From Citromicrobium sp. (GTDB taxonomy: Bacteria > Pseudomonadota > Alphaproteobacteria > Sphingomonadales > Sphingomonadaceae), in NCBI GenBank assembly GCA_002712945.1, contig PAVA01000017.1, positions 1 to 18,841 on the forward strand: a stretch of DNA of 18,841 nt, in the 5' to 3' direction. Shown here piece by piece: positions 7,975 through 15,445 of this stretch. The position numbers were made by a program, and so were the translations under genes. The notes beneath the pieces are model-generated. The model was not told the DNA's origin. It saw only the letters and a program-made list of their open reading frames with translations, and did no database searches. The number at the start of each line of letters is the position of its first letter. Position 1 is the first letter of the stretch.

Positions 7975-9552
7975 GGCCTCGATCACGAAATCGGCGCAAC
8001 GCTCCCCGATCATGATCGCGGGAGCGTTCGTGTTTCCGGACACGATCTTGGGCATGACCGAGGCATCGGCGATCCACAGACCTTCGAGCCCACGCGCCTT
8101 CAGCTTCGGGTCGACCACCGCGTCCTCGTCGGAGCCCATGCGGCAGGTGCCGACCGGGTGATAGACCGTGTCGGCGCGTTGCCGGAGCAGCGCGTCGAGC
8201 GCGGTATCGTCGGCCAGATCGACCGGATGCCTGTCGGTGAGGCCATAATCCGCCAGCGGAGCGGTTTCGGCGATCCGGTGCGACAGGCGCACGCCTTCGC
8301 GCAGCACCGCGATGTCGCGTTCGTCGTCGAGGAAATTCGGGTCGATCGCGGGCGCATCGCCTGCATCGCGGCTCGCGAGGCGGACCGTCCCGCGGCTCTC
8401 GGGGCGCAGCACGCAGGCATGGAGCGAGACGCCGTGGCCGTTCACCTTCTCGCGCCCGTGGTCCTCCAGCATGGCAGGGACGAAGTGCCACTGCACGTCG
8501 GGGGCCGGGGCATCGGGGGACACGGTCCAGAACCCGCCCGCCTCGGCATAGGGCGTGGTCATCGCGCCCGAACGCTTGCGCCGATGCTCGACCAGCGCGC
8601 GCGCCATCCGCAAAGTCCCTTCGGCGCTGTTGCCGATAGGAACGCGGCTCTCGGTCTCCCAGCACGAGACATAGTCGATATGATCCTGCAGGTTGCTGCC
8701 GACGGCCGGGCGGTCGAGCACGACCGGAATATCGTGCGCATTCAGGTGGCGGCCCGGCCCGATTCCCGACAGCATCAGGATCTGCGGCGAGTTGAACGCA
8801 CCGCCCGACAGGATCACGCCGCGCCGCGCGAAAATCTTGTCGCGTCGCTTGCCATTGCGGATCGCCACTCCGGTGACGCGCCCGCCTTCGACGATCAGCT
8901 TTTCGACCAGCGTATTGGTGCGGATGTCGAGATTGGTCTGGTTGCGGATCGGTTCGACATAGGCGCGGGCAGCGGACCACCGCTCCCCGTTGCGCTGGGT
9001 GACCTGATAGATTCCGAAGCCGGCCTGGCGCGGACCATTGAAGTCGTCCGTCTCGGTCAGCTGGAGCGATGCGGCGCTCTGGACGAAGGCGCGGCTGGTC
9101 TCGTTGGGCCAGTGCTGGTCGGATACGAACAGCGGGCCGCCCGCGCCGTGATAGTCGTCCGCGCCGCGCTCGTTCGCCTCGGCCTTCCGGAACCAGGGCA
9201 GCACGTCCTCGTAGGACCAGCCCTCGCAACCCAGCGCGGCCCAGTTGTCGTAGTCCCACCCATTGCCGCGGATGTAGATCATCGCGTTGATTGCCGAGGA
9301 TCCGCCCAAGCCCTTCCCGCGTGGCTGGTGGCCGATTCGCCCGCCGAGCCCCTTTTGGGCGACGGTCTGGTAGAGATAGTTCGGCTTTTCCCCGAGGAAC
9401 GGCAGCATGCCCGGCGTCTTGATCCGAAAATTGTTGTTACGCCCGCCGGCCTCGACCAGGCAGACGCTCCGGCTTCCGCCGACGGCGAGCCTGCCGGTCA
9501 CCGCGCAGCCTGCGCTGCCGCCGCCGATGACGATATAGTCGTATTGGGTCAT
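7960..9552 (-). CDS. GMC-family FAD-dependent alcohol oxidoreductase (choline dehydrogenase-like)
   Basis: The protein has 530 residues. The FAD Rossmann motif GGGSAG is at 10-15, with E34 (LVEAGG) for the ribose. The GMC signature 1 region is PRGKGLGGSSAINAMIYIRG near 77-96, and signature 2 is GAFNSPQILMLSGIG near 251-265. The catalytic pair is H465 (YHPVGTCRMG) and N509 (SGNTNAP), spaced 44 residues as in choline oxidase. Such enzymes oxidise an alcohol to an aldehyde, and the AlkJ/BetA-like body does not reveal the substrate. ATG 9552 follows a GGAGAGG site (9559-9565) with 6 bases between. It is the last gene of a - strand unit, 26 bases after the membrane hydroxylase, so the hydroxylase product is a reasonable candidate substrate. 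No transmembrane segment or export signal is seen. Confidence 0.92.
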   Translation of the reverse strand: MTQYDYIVIGGGSAGCAVTGRLAVGGSRSVCLVEAGGRNNNFRIKTPGMLPFLGEKPNYLYQTVAQKGLGGRIGHQPRGKGLGGSSAINAMIYIRGNGWDYDNWAALGCEGWSYEDVLPWFRKAEANERGADDYHGAGGPLFVSDQHWPNETSRAFVQSAASLQLTETDDFNGPRQAGFGIYQVTQRNGERWSAARAYVEPIRNQTNLDIRTNTLVEKLIVEGGRVTGVAIRNGKRRDKIFARRGVILSGGAFNSPQILMLSGIGPGRHLNAHDIPVVLDRPAVGSNLQDHIDYVSCWETESRVPIGNSAEGTLRMARALVEHRRKRSGAMTTPYAEAGGFWTVSPDAPAPDVQWHFVPAMLEDHGREKVNGHGVSLHACVLRPESRGTVRLASRDAGDAPAIDPNFLDDERDIAVLREGVRLSHRIAETAPLADYGLTDRHPVDLADDTALDALLRQRADTVYHPVGTCRMGSDEDAVVDPKLKARGLEGLWIADASVMPKIVSGNTNAPAIMIGERCADFVIEAEKAG

Positions 9553-9578
9553 GCCGTTCCTCTCCGTTTACGGAAAGG

Positions 9579-10538
9579 TTAGGCGGCGCGACGGGGGCTC
9601 GCAATCGGCTTTTTGGGTGCGGCTTCCTCTTCTACCGGAGCGAGGGGCGGCGTCTTCTGCCCGGCTTCCCAGCGGGCGCGAATCATGTCCGATGTCTCGC
9701 GGCTGCCGTCATGGCTCCAGCCCGGCTCGCGCAGCAGGTAGGAAAGCTTGTGCTTCCAGGGTGCGCGCCAGATATCGCCCAGCATTCCGATCCATTCATG
9801 GAATACCGACCACAGCAGGTTGAAGCTGCCCAGCTGCTTCACGATGCCGTAGCGAATCGGCTCTTCCTCGCGGGGTCGTTCGGGCTCGAAAGTGCCGAAC
9901 ATCCGGTCCCACACGATGAACACGCCCGCATAGTTGCGGTCGAGATAGCGCGGATTGGTCGCGTGGTGAACGCGGTGATGGCTGGGTGTGTTCATTACCG
10001 CCTCGAACCAGCGGGGCATCCGGTCGATCGCCTCGGTATGGATCCAGAACTGGTAGATCAGGTTGAAGCCGCCGCAGATCGCGATCATGCCGGGATGGAA
10101 GCCCAGCAGCACCAGCGGCACGGCAAACAGGAAGCCGAGCGTGAAGGCGCCGGTCCAGGTCTGCCGCAGGGCGGTGCTGAGGTTGTAGTGCTGGCTCGAA
10201 TGGTGGTTCACATGGCTCGCCCAAAACCACCGGCTGCGGTGGCCGAAGCGGTGGATCCAGTAATATTTGAGGTCGTCGAGCACGAAGCAGACCGGCCAGG
10301 CCCACCATTCCCAGCCGATGGTGAACAGGCGGACCTCGTAGGCGGCGAGGAAGACGGCGAGCGCGAAGCCGCCGAACAGCAGCCCGGCCACCGTGCTGCC
10401 GAGACCGAAGGCGAGGCTGACCAGCGTGTCCTTGGGCTCGTAGGCGCGCGGACTGCGCCAGCGCGCCCAGATCATCTCGACCAGCACCAGCGCGACGAAC
10501 GCGGGGATCGCATAGGGGACAGGATCGAAATCGGGCAT
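9579..10538 (-). CDS. Membrane fatty acid hydroxylase / sterol desaturase family protein
   Basis: The protein has 319 residues and belongs to the di-iron membrane oxygenase superfamily. The histidine clusters are complete: H96-x3-H100 (HRFGH), H109-x2-H112-H113 (HVNHH), H167, and H187-H188-x2-H191-H192 (HHRVHH). Hydrophobic segments lie at about 8-24, 38-66, 76-90 and 130-166. The C-terminal tail is charged and Pro/Ala-rich (TPPLAPVEEEAAPKKP). Family members hydroxylate or desaturate lipids such as fatty acids, sterols, carotenoids or alkylglycerols. WIHRFGH and NTPSHHRVHHATNPRYLDRNYAG resemble the alkylglycerol monooxygenase-like branch, but the substrate is not determined. It starts 7 bases after the upstream small membrane protein gene and lies 26 bases before the GMC oxidoreductase, which strongly suggests one transcript. 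Confidence 0.92.
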   Translation of the reverse strand: MPDFDPVPYAIPAFVALVLVEMIWARWRSPRAYEPKDTLVSLAFGLGSTVAGLLFGGFALAVFLAAYEVRLFTIGWEWWAWPVCFVLDDLKYYWIHRFGHRSRWFWASHVNHHSSQHYNLSTALRQTWTGAFTLGFLFAVPLVLLGFHPGMIAICGGFNLIYQFWIHTEAIDRMPRWFEAVMNTPSHHRVHHATNPRYLDRNYAGVFIVWDRMFGTFEPERPREEEPIRYGIVKQLGSFNLLWSVFHEWIGMLGDIWRAPWKHKLSYLLREPGWSHDGSRETSDMIRARWEAGQKTPPLAPVEEEAAPKKPIASPRRAA

Positions 10539-10545
10539 GACGCCG

Positions 10546-10944
10546 CTATCCTAGCGCGTTGACGCGCGACTCCCAAGCCTGCGCGTGCTCGCCCAGATCG
10601 AGCCGCACGGGACCGAAGCGCCGGTCGGCCGGGGTCACGACGAGCATGCCGTTACTGCAAGCGGCCTGTGCGCCGGGTTCCAGCATGCGGGCGGCAAAGT
10701 GCGTGCCGTGGCGTTTGAGCACCATGATTCGCCCCTCCGCGTCCGCCAGAATCGCCGCAGCCCCGTCCTGCGAGACCGTCGCTTCGGCCGGATCGAAGCC
10801 GGTATCGGCCTCGCGTGCCAGCCCGAACGCTTCCTCTGCGTCCGCCACGACGGGCCCTTGCCCGAGCTTGAGCGCCCACGCGATCGCCGCCAGCGCGAGG
10901 ATCGCGGCGAGGCTTCCGAGCAGCTGGAGGAGTTGGTCGTCCAC
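10546..10944 (-). CDS. Small single-pass membrane protein, unknown function
   Basis: The protein has 132 residues. A hydrophobic segment at about 8-27 (LGSLAAILALAAIAWALKLG) looks like an uncleaved N-terminal anchor. It is followed by a soluble domain of about 100 residues with EEAFGLAREADTGFDP, then AAAILADAEGRIMVLKRHGTHFAARML and a C-terminal FGPVRLDLGEHAQAWESRVNAL. I recognise no named domain. The start is GTG (revcomp of 10942-10944) with an AAGGGGG stretch 8 bases ahead, three bases after the stop of the 52-residue gene. Its stop is 7 bases before the membrane hydroxylase, so a role as an accessory or assembly factor for that enzyme is possible but unproven. Confidence 0.75.
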   Translation of the reverse strand: MDDQLLQLLGSLAAILALAAIAWALKLGQGPVVADAEEAFGLAREADTGFDPAEATVSQDGAAAILADAEGRIMVLKRHGTHFAARMLEPGAQAACSNGMLVVTPADRRFGPVRLDLGEHAQAWESRVNALG

Positions 10945-10947
10945 GGC

Positions 10948-11106
10948 TCAGGCCCCCTTTGCACCACGCGCAATTTCCAGCAAGATCAGGGCATTGCCCG
11001 CATGCCGGAGGGCCCGATCGGTCATCAGCGCGAGGATCTTCATGGGTCCCGGCCAATGCCCCCTCGCGCGCGGGCGTGCAAGCACCCTTGGCATCGCGGC
11101 GGGCAT
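10948..11106 (-). CDS. Small conserved-looking protein, 52 residues
   Basis: A short open frame begins at ATG (revcomp of 11104-11106) directly after a canonical GGAGG (11112-11116) with 5-base spacing, and ends at TGA three bases before the GTG of the 132-residue protein gene. The product is basic (MPAAMPRVLARPRARGHWPG start) with an amphipathic or hydrophobic C-terminal half (MKILALMTDRALRHAGNALI, LLEIARGAKGA). I do not recognise it. The strong ribosome site and tight coupling argue that it is translated. It could be a real small protein or a leader that couples translation of the next gene. An internal ATG at residue 22 is a second possible start. Confidence 0.6.
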   Translation of the reverse strand: MPAAMPRVLARPRARGHWPGPMKILALMTDRALRHAGNALILLEIARGAKGA

Positions 11107-11111
11107 CGAAA

Positions 11112-11116
11112 CCTCC
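11112..11116 (-). promoter_or_regulatory. Strong ribosome binding site for the 52-residue gene
   Basis: The reverse complement reads GGAGG, followed by TTTCG and then ATG. It is among the best Shine-Dalgarno sites in the window and decides the start of the small gene, which heads the four-gene - strand unit. Confidence 0.65.
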
Positions 11117-11329
11117 GATCGAAATTGTCACATTCATGCGGAATCTAGGGGCAGTGGCGATTTGGTTCGCGCTGGCCCGCGTTCTGCGGTAAAGGTGGCA
11201 CCAGCTTGGTGGGGGATTTGCGCAAGACGTCGATCGTTTGCCTGATAAGCAATGCCGGGGGGTGGCCGTCCGCACCCGCCGGGATTTCGATGTGAGGGCG
11301 GATGGAAGTAGCAAGGTTTTTGGCGAGTT

Positions 11330-12133
11330 ATGGGTTACGATAAAGGACGTCGGCGCGGTCGCGACAAGCGGGACAACATCGGCGAAGAGGGCTTCGAGCC
11401 GTTTCCCGGCGGTGATTTCGGCGGCGGATTTCAGGATCGCGGAGGATTCGACGATCGCGGTGGCGGTGGCTACCAGGATCGCGGCGGTTTCAACGACCGT
11501 GGCGGTTTCCATGATCGCGGCCCGGGTGGCGGCGGTCGTGGCGGCTTCGGCGGCGGCGGCGGTGGTCCGCGCGGCGGCGGTGGTGGCGGCGGCGGTTTCA
11601 ACCGCATGCCCGCACAGGTCGTCGGCACCGGCAAGGGCCAGGTGAAATTCTTCAACGGCCAGAAGGGCTTCGGCTTCATCCAGCAGGAAGGCGGCGGGGA
11701 CGATGTGTTCGTTCACATCAGCGCCGTCGAACGGGCCGGGCTCGAAGGCCTTGCCGAAGGGCAGGAGCTCGAATTCAACCTCGTCGACCGGGGCGGGAAG
11801 ATTTCCGCGCAGGATCTGCAGGTCGTCGGTGATGTCATCCCCGTCAGCGGTGGCGGCGCCAGCCGCGATGCCGGACCGGGCGGTGCAGGTGGCCCGCCGC
11901 GGCGCGAGCTGACTGGCGAGAAGGCGACCGGAACGGTCAAGTTCTTCAACGCGATGAAGGGCTTCGGCTTCCTCGTGCGCGACGATGGCCAGCCCGATGC
12001 CTTCGTGCATATCAGCGCGGTGGAGCGTTCGGGCCTGTCCCAGATCAACGAGGGCGAGCGGTACGAGTTCGATCTCGAGGTCGACCGACGAGGCAAGTAT
12101 TCGGCGGTCAATCTCGTTCCCGTGCAGGAATGA
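11330..12133 (+). CDS. Tandem cold-shock-domain protein with N-terminal RGG-like domain
   Basis: The protein has 267 residues. Residues 1-95 are low complexity: a basic and acidic start ([19 protein letters not shown]), five (F/Y)-x-D-R-G repeats at 34-64, and long glycine runs with RGG/RGGF. Two cold-shock domains follow, at about 100-166 and 199-265. Their RNP1 motifs are KGFGFI (112-117) and KGFGFL (210-215), and the RNP2 motifs are DVFVHIS (125-131) and DAFVHIS (223-229). A Gly/Pro linker (about 172-196) joins them. Cold-shock domains bind single-stranded RNA and DNA. Two-domain forms exist in alphaproteobacteria, but the RGG-like N terminus is unusual and recalls eukaryotic RNA-binding proteins. 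ATG 11330 has only a weak GCGAG ahead of it, after a 223-base gap to the divergent gene. Confidence 0.88.
   Translation: MGYDKGRRRGRDKRDNIGEEGFEPFPGGDFGGGFQDRGGFDDRGGGGYQDRGGFNDRGGFHDRGPGGGGRGGFGGGGGGPRGGGGGGGGFNRMPAQVVGTGKGQVKFFNGQKGFGFIQQEGGGDDVFVHISAVERAGLEGLAEGQELEFNLVDRGGKISAQDLQVVGDVIPVSGGGASRDAGPGGAGGPPRRELTGEKATGTVKFFNAMKGFGFLVRDDGQPDAFVHISAVERSGLSQINEGERYEFDLEVDRRGKYSAVNLVPVQE
11429..11521 (+). repeat. In-frame tandem repeat coding five (F/Y)xDRG units
   Basis: The units [26 protein letters not shown] and FHDRGP follow one another (residues 34-65 of the cold-shock protein). The codons share a TTC-NNN-GAT/GAC-CGC/CGT-GGC pattern, with synonymous differences between copies that argue for old rather than very recent duplication. 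Confidence 0.8.
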
Positions 12134-12134
12134 T

Positions 12135-12172
12135 GCCTTGGCCCGGCGGGTTTGACCCGAGCCGGGCAAGGC
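12135..12172 (+). terminator. Long hairpin just after the cold-shock gene
   Basis: GCCTTGGCCCGGC 12135-12147 pairs with GCCGGGCAAGGC 12161-12172, 12 base pairs with one bulged G. The loop itself carries GGG/CCC. No T run follows, so it may be a 3' stabilising stem or a partner of the next terminator rather than a complete terminator. Confidence 0.5.
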
Positions 12173-12196
12173 AATAGATCGCCGATAGGATTTCAG

Positions 12197-12231
12197 ATGG
12201 CGGTTCCCTTGCGGGGCCGCCATTTGTCTTT
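12197..12231 (+). terminator. Intrinsic terminator between the cold-shock gene and argD
   Basis: ATGGCGG 12197-12203 pairs with CCGCCAT 12217-12223, with a possible inner CCC/GGG extension in the loop. The T-rich tail TTGTCTTT ends at 12231. It closes the cold-shock transcript 24 bases before the argD start. Confidence 0.7.
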
Positions 12232-12255
12232 GCCCCCTCGTTTTCTGGAGTTGCC

Positions 12256-13449
12256 ATGTCGATCCCCGCCCTCATGCCCGTCTATCCCCGTTGCGATGTT
12301 CGCCCCGTCAAGGGCGAGCATTGCCACCTGATCGACGAGGACGGGACGCGCTATCTCGACTTTGCCAGCGGCATCGCGGTCAACCTGCTCGGCCATAGCC
12401 ACGAAGGGCTGATCGGCGCGATCCAGAAGCAGGCGGCGACGTTGATGCACGTCTCCAACCTCTACGGCAGCCCGCAGGGCGAGAAGCTGGCGCAGATGCT
12501 GGTCGACAAGACCTTCGCCGACACGGTGTTCTTCACCAATTCGGGCGCCGAGGCGGTCGAGTGCGCGATCAAGACCGCGCGCGCCTTCCACCAGCACGAG
12601 GATGGCGACCCGGCGCGGACCGAGCTGATCACCTTCAACAATGCCTTCCACGGGCGCACGATGGCCACCATCAGCGCCTCGGACCAGTCGAAGATGCACA
12701 AGGGCTTCCTGCCGCTGCTCGGCGGATTCAAATATTGCCCGTTCGACGATCTGGAAGCCGCCCGGGCGGCGGTCGGCCCACAGACCGCGGGCTTCCTGGT
12801 CGAACCGATCCAGGGCGAGGGCGGCATTCGCCCGGCGAGCCAGGAGTTCATGCAGGGCCTGCGCGATCTGGCCGACGAGCACGGGCTGATGCTGGTGCTC
12901 GACGAGGTGCAGTGCGGTGTCGCGCGCACCGGCAAGCTCTACGCGCACGAACTCTATGGCATCACGCCGGATATCATGGCGACCGCCAAGGGCATCGGCG
13001 GCGGCTTCCCGCTCGGCGCGTGCCTTGCGACCGAACATGCCGCGCGCGGGATGACCTTCGGCACGCATGGCTCGACCTATGGCGGCAATCCGCTGGCCAT
13101 GGCGGCGGGCGTGGCGGTGATGGAAGCCGTCGCCAACGACGAGTTCCTCGAACATGTGCGCGACACGGGCGCGCGGCTGAAGGCGCGGCTCGAGCAGTTC
13201 ATCGGCAATTATCCCGAACTGTTCGAGCTGGTGCGTGGCGAAGGCCTGATGCTGGGGATCAAGATGAAGGTGGAAAGCCGCCCCTTCTTCCAGCACCTGC
13301 GCGACAACCACCAGTTGCTGACGGTCGCGGCGGGCGACAACACGCTGCGCGTGCTTCCGCCGCTGGTGATCGGCGATGCCGAGATCGACGAGTTCTTCGA
13401 CAAGCTTTCGGCCGGGGCGGCCGACTACAAGGTGCCGGAAGCCGGCTGA
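12256..13449 (+). CDS. argD: Acetylornithine aminotransferase
   Basis: This is a class III PLP-dependent aminotransferase of 397 residues. It converts N-acetylglutamate semialdehyde to N-acetylornithine in arginine synthesis. Motifs are the phosphate-binding NSGAEA (95-100), the cofactor-contacting [12 protein letters not shown] (D216), and the PLP lysine K245 in [25 protein letters not shown] near 132-143 is typical of the family. ATG 12256 has GGAG at 12247-12250 with a 5-base spacer, and the upstream gene is separated by a terminator. argF follows after 11 bases, which supports the ArgD assignment over other ornithine-type aminotransferases. Confidence 0.95.
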   Translation: MSIPALMPVYPRCDVRPVKGEHCHLIDEDGTRYLDFASGIAVNLLGHSHEGLIGAIQKQAATLMHVSNLYGSPQGEKLAQMLVDKTFADTVFFTNSGAEAVECAIKTARAFHQHEDGDPARTELITFNNAFHGRTMATISASDQSKMHKGFLPLLGGFKYCPFDDLEAARAAVGPQTAGFLVEPIQGEGGIRPASQEFMQGLRDLADEHGLMLVLDEVQCGVARTGKLYAHELYGITPDIMATAKGIGGGFPLGACLATEHAARGMTFGTHGSTYGGNPLAMAAGVAVMEAVANDEFLEHVRDTGARLKARLEQFIGNYPELFELVRGEGLMLGIKMKVESRPFFQHLRDNHQLLTVAAGDNTLRVLPPLVIGDAEIDEFFDKLSAGAADYKVPEAG

Positions 13450-13460
13450 ATGGAGGCCTG

Positions 13461-14390
13461 ATGGGCGTGCGTCACTTCCTCGATCTGGGCGATGCCGGCG
13501 GCGATGCGATCGCCGCGATGATCAACGACGCGCAGGATCGCAAGGCGGCGCGCGCAGGCTGGCCGAAGGCCCGCGCCGATGCCGATGCGCCGCTGAAAGA
13601 TCATGTGCTCGCGATGATCTTCGAGAAAAGCTCGACCCGCACCCGCGCCAGCTTCGACATTGCGATCCGCCAGCTGGGCGGCAGCGCAATGGTGATGGAA
13701 GGCGGATCGATGCAACTCGGCCGGGGGGAAAGCATCGCCGACACCGCACGCGTGCTCAGCCGGATGGTCGATGCGATCATGATCCGCACCGACGACCACG
13801 CCAAGATCGAGGAAATGGCGCACCACGCCAGCGTGCCGGTGATCAACGGGCTGACCGACAAGTCCCACCCGTGCCAGATCGTCGCCGACCTGCTCACGAT
13901 CATCGAAGGCGGGAAGGCATTGCCGGGGCTGGAGCTGGCGTGGTTCGGCGATGGCAACAATGTTTTGCACTCGATCCTCGAGGCGGCGGGAATCTTCAGG
14001 TTCAACGTCCGCATCGCGACCCCGGTGGGGTTCGAGCCCGAAGCAGAATTCGTCGAGCTGGCGCGCGCAGGCGGAGCGAAGGTCACGCTGACACAGGATG
14101 CACAGGCCGCTGCGCGCGATGCCGACGTGATCGTCACCGATACCTGGGTCTCGATGGGGCAGGAGAATGTCGAGAACAAGCTGGGCGCGATGCAGCCCTA
14201 TAAGGTCGATGACGCGCTGATGGCGCTGGCCGCGCCCGAGGCCGACTTCCTCCACTGCCTGCCCGCGCATGTTGGTGATGAGGTGACGCAGAGCGTGATC
14301 GAAGGACCGCGCAGCCGTGTGTTCGACGAGGCCGAGAACCGCATCCACGCGCAGAAATCCATCCTGCTGTGGGCCTTCGGGAAACTCTGA
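13461..14390 (+). CDS. argF: Ornithine carbamoyltransferase
   Basis: This enzyme makes citrulline from ornithine and carbamoyl phosphate. The protein has 309 residues, the normal length. The carbamoyl-phosphate motif SSTRTR is at 57-62, HPCQ at 136-139, the ornithine loop DTWVSMG near 228-234, and HCLP at 265-268 carries the catalytic cysteine C266. The SMG loop and HCLP favour ornithine over N-acetyl- or N-succinylornithine as substrate. ATG 13461 follows GGAGG (13452-13456) after 4 bases. Together with argD it forms a two-gene arginine unit, and hslO follows 59 bases later. Confidence 0.96.
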   Translation: MGVRHFLDLGDAGGDAIAAMINDAQDRKAARAGWPKARADADAPLKDHVLAMIFEKSSTRTRASFDIAIRQLGGSAMVMEGGSMQLGRGESIADTARVLSRMVDAIMIRTDDHAKIEEMAHHASVPVINGLTDKSHPCQIVADLLTIIEGGKALPGLELAWFGDGNNVLHSILEAAGIFRFNVRIATPVGFEPEAEFVELARAGGAKVTLTQDAQAAARDADVIVTDTWVSMGQENVENKLGAMQPYKVDDALMALAAPEADFLHCLPAHVGDEVTQSVIEGPRSRVFDEAENRIHAQKSILLWAFGKL

Positions 14391-14414
14391 CGCGCCGTAA
14401 GATCGGGCGAAGGG

Positions 14415-14444
14415 TTGGGCCCGGCGACAGCGCCCCCATATAGC
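14415..14444 (+). promoter_or_regulatory. Candidate promoter for hslO giving a nearly leaderless mRNA
   Basis: TTGGGC 14415-14420 and TATAGC 14439-14444 are 18 bases apart and resemble -35 and -10 boxes. Transcription would start about at 14450-14451, on the GTG start codon, where no Shine-Dalgarno is visible. The matches are partial, so the call is tentative. Confidence 0.25.
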
Positions 14445-14449
14445 GCGCC

Positions 14450-15367
14450 GTGAGCGAACTCTCTTCCCCATCCGATACGCCGCAGGGCGAAACCTTTGCC
14501 GATCGCTGGCTCGGCGCCTCGATCCCCGGACGCGACACGCGCTTGCGGCTGGTCCGGCTCGACGAAACCCTGTCCGAGGTTCTCGCCGCGCACGACTATC
14601 CGCCCGCGATCCGTCATCTGCTGGCGGAGGCGCTGGTGCTCGGCGCGCTGGTTGGCAGCCTGATTGACGAGGATGAGGGGCAGATGACCATGCAGGCGCA
14701 GACCCAGAGCGGCGTCGTCAAGCTGCTGGTGTGCGATTACCGCGCGGGCGCCATCCGCGGCTATGCCGATTTCGACGCGGAGCGGCTGGCCGCGCTCGGC
14801 TCCAACCCCTCGCTGGCGACTCTGTTCGGCGAGGGCTATCTCGCGATCACCTTCGATGTGCCGGAACGCGGCGGGCGGTATCAGGGGATCGTCCCGCTGG
14901 AAGGCGAGAGCCTGTCGGAGGCGTGCGAGACCTATTTCATCCAGTCCGAACAGGTGCCCACGCTGGTCCGCGTCGCGGTTCAGACCGAGGGCGATCGGAC
15001 GATGGCGGCGGGCCTGCTGGCGCAGCACCTGCCCGATGGCGAAGTCGGGCGCGAACGGCTGCACGTCCGCCTCGCCCATCCGCAGTGGGAGCATGTGGAG
15101 GTGATGGCTTCCTCGATCCGGCACGAGGAGCTGCTGGACGAAGAGGTGCCGCTCGAAGCGCTTGTCTGGCGGCTGTTCCATGAAGAGGACGAGGTGCGGG
15201 TCTTCCAGGGGGCGCAGCTCCAACGCGGCTGCCGATGCAGCATCGAGCACTACGAATCGGTGATTCGCCGCTTTCCCGAAGAGGAACGCGCAGCCATGCG
15301 CAACGACGCGGGAGACATCGAAGTCGACTGCGCGTTCTGCTCGAAAATCTTTACGATCGCAGCCTGA
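14450..15367 (+). CDS. hslO: Redox-regulated holdase chaperone Hsp33
   Basis: Hsp33 protects unfolded proteins in the cytosol during oxidative stress. It is switched on when its zinc is lost and its cysteines form disulfides. The protein has 305 residues. The four zinc cysteines are all present as C261-x-C263 (GCRCS) and C294-x2-C297 (CAFC). The N-terminal domain shows the family pattern RHLLAEALVLGALVGSLI, and YFIQSEQVPT lies near 163-172. The start is GTG 14450 with no visible ribosome site, and the next in-frame ATG is too far in. It lies downstream of argF, an order also known from other alphaproteobacteria. Confidence 0.94.
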   Translation: MSELSSPSDTPQGETFADRWLGASIPGRDTRLRLVRLDETLSEVLAAHDYPPAIRHLLAEALVLGALVGSLIDEDEGQMTMQAQTQSGVVKLLVCDYRAGAIRGYADFDAERLAALGSNPSLATLFGEGYLAITFDVPERGGRYQGIVPLEGESLSEACETYFIQSEQVPTLVRVAVQTEGDRTMAAGLLAQHLPDGEVGRERLHVRLAHPQWEHVEVMASSIRHEELLDEEVPLEALVWRLFHEEDEVRVFQGAQLQRGCRCSIEHYESVIRRFPEEERAAMRNDAGDIEVDCAFCSKIFTIAA

Positions 15368-15401
15368 CGTTCGGCGGATTGCCGAGCGGGCTTGCCGTGA
15401 T

Positions 15402-15422
15402 GCCTCGCGAGGCGCTAGCGCC
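15402..15422. repeat. Two overlapping perfect 12-base palindromes before queC
   Basis: GCCTCGCGAGGC (15402-15413) and GGCGCTAGCGCC (15411-15422) are both perfect palindromes and share GGC. They fill the hslO-queC gap just ahead of the possible queC starts. Two-fold symmetry of this kind suits a dimeric DNA-binding protein or competing RNA hairpins, but no known operator is recognised. Confidence 0.5.
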
Positions 15423-15445
15423 GTTGGATGGCTGCCGAAGACCGC

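Noticed and set aside
8158..9582. 474-codon + strand open frame opposite the GMC oxidoreductase
   Set aside because: It is a shadow of a gene with all catalytic motifs on the other strand; no recognisable domain.
11470..11600. GGC/GGT-rich simple-sequence tract as a possible recombination or origin element
   Set aside because: It is explained by glycine codons of the RGG-like domain; no iterons, DnaA boxes or AT-rich unwinding region are nearby.
10652..12223. 523-codon - strand open frame across the cold-shock gene
   Set aside because: It is antisense of the cold-shock protein and out of frame with the small - strand genes. The Ala/Thr runs are the mirror of Gly/Arg-rich coding sequence.
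12193..13311. 372-codon - strand open frame opposite argD
   Set aside because: argD on + is certain; the opposite frame is an artefact of composition and includes the terminator region.
12561..13460. N-terminal extension of the argF frame into argD
   Set aside because: The stretch is Arg-rich out-of-frame argD sequence. GGAGG ahead of ATG 13461 and the OTC N terminus fix the true start.
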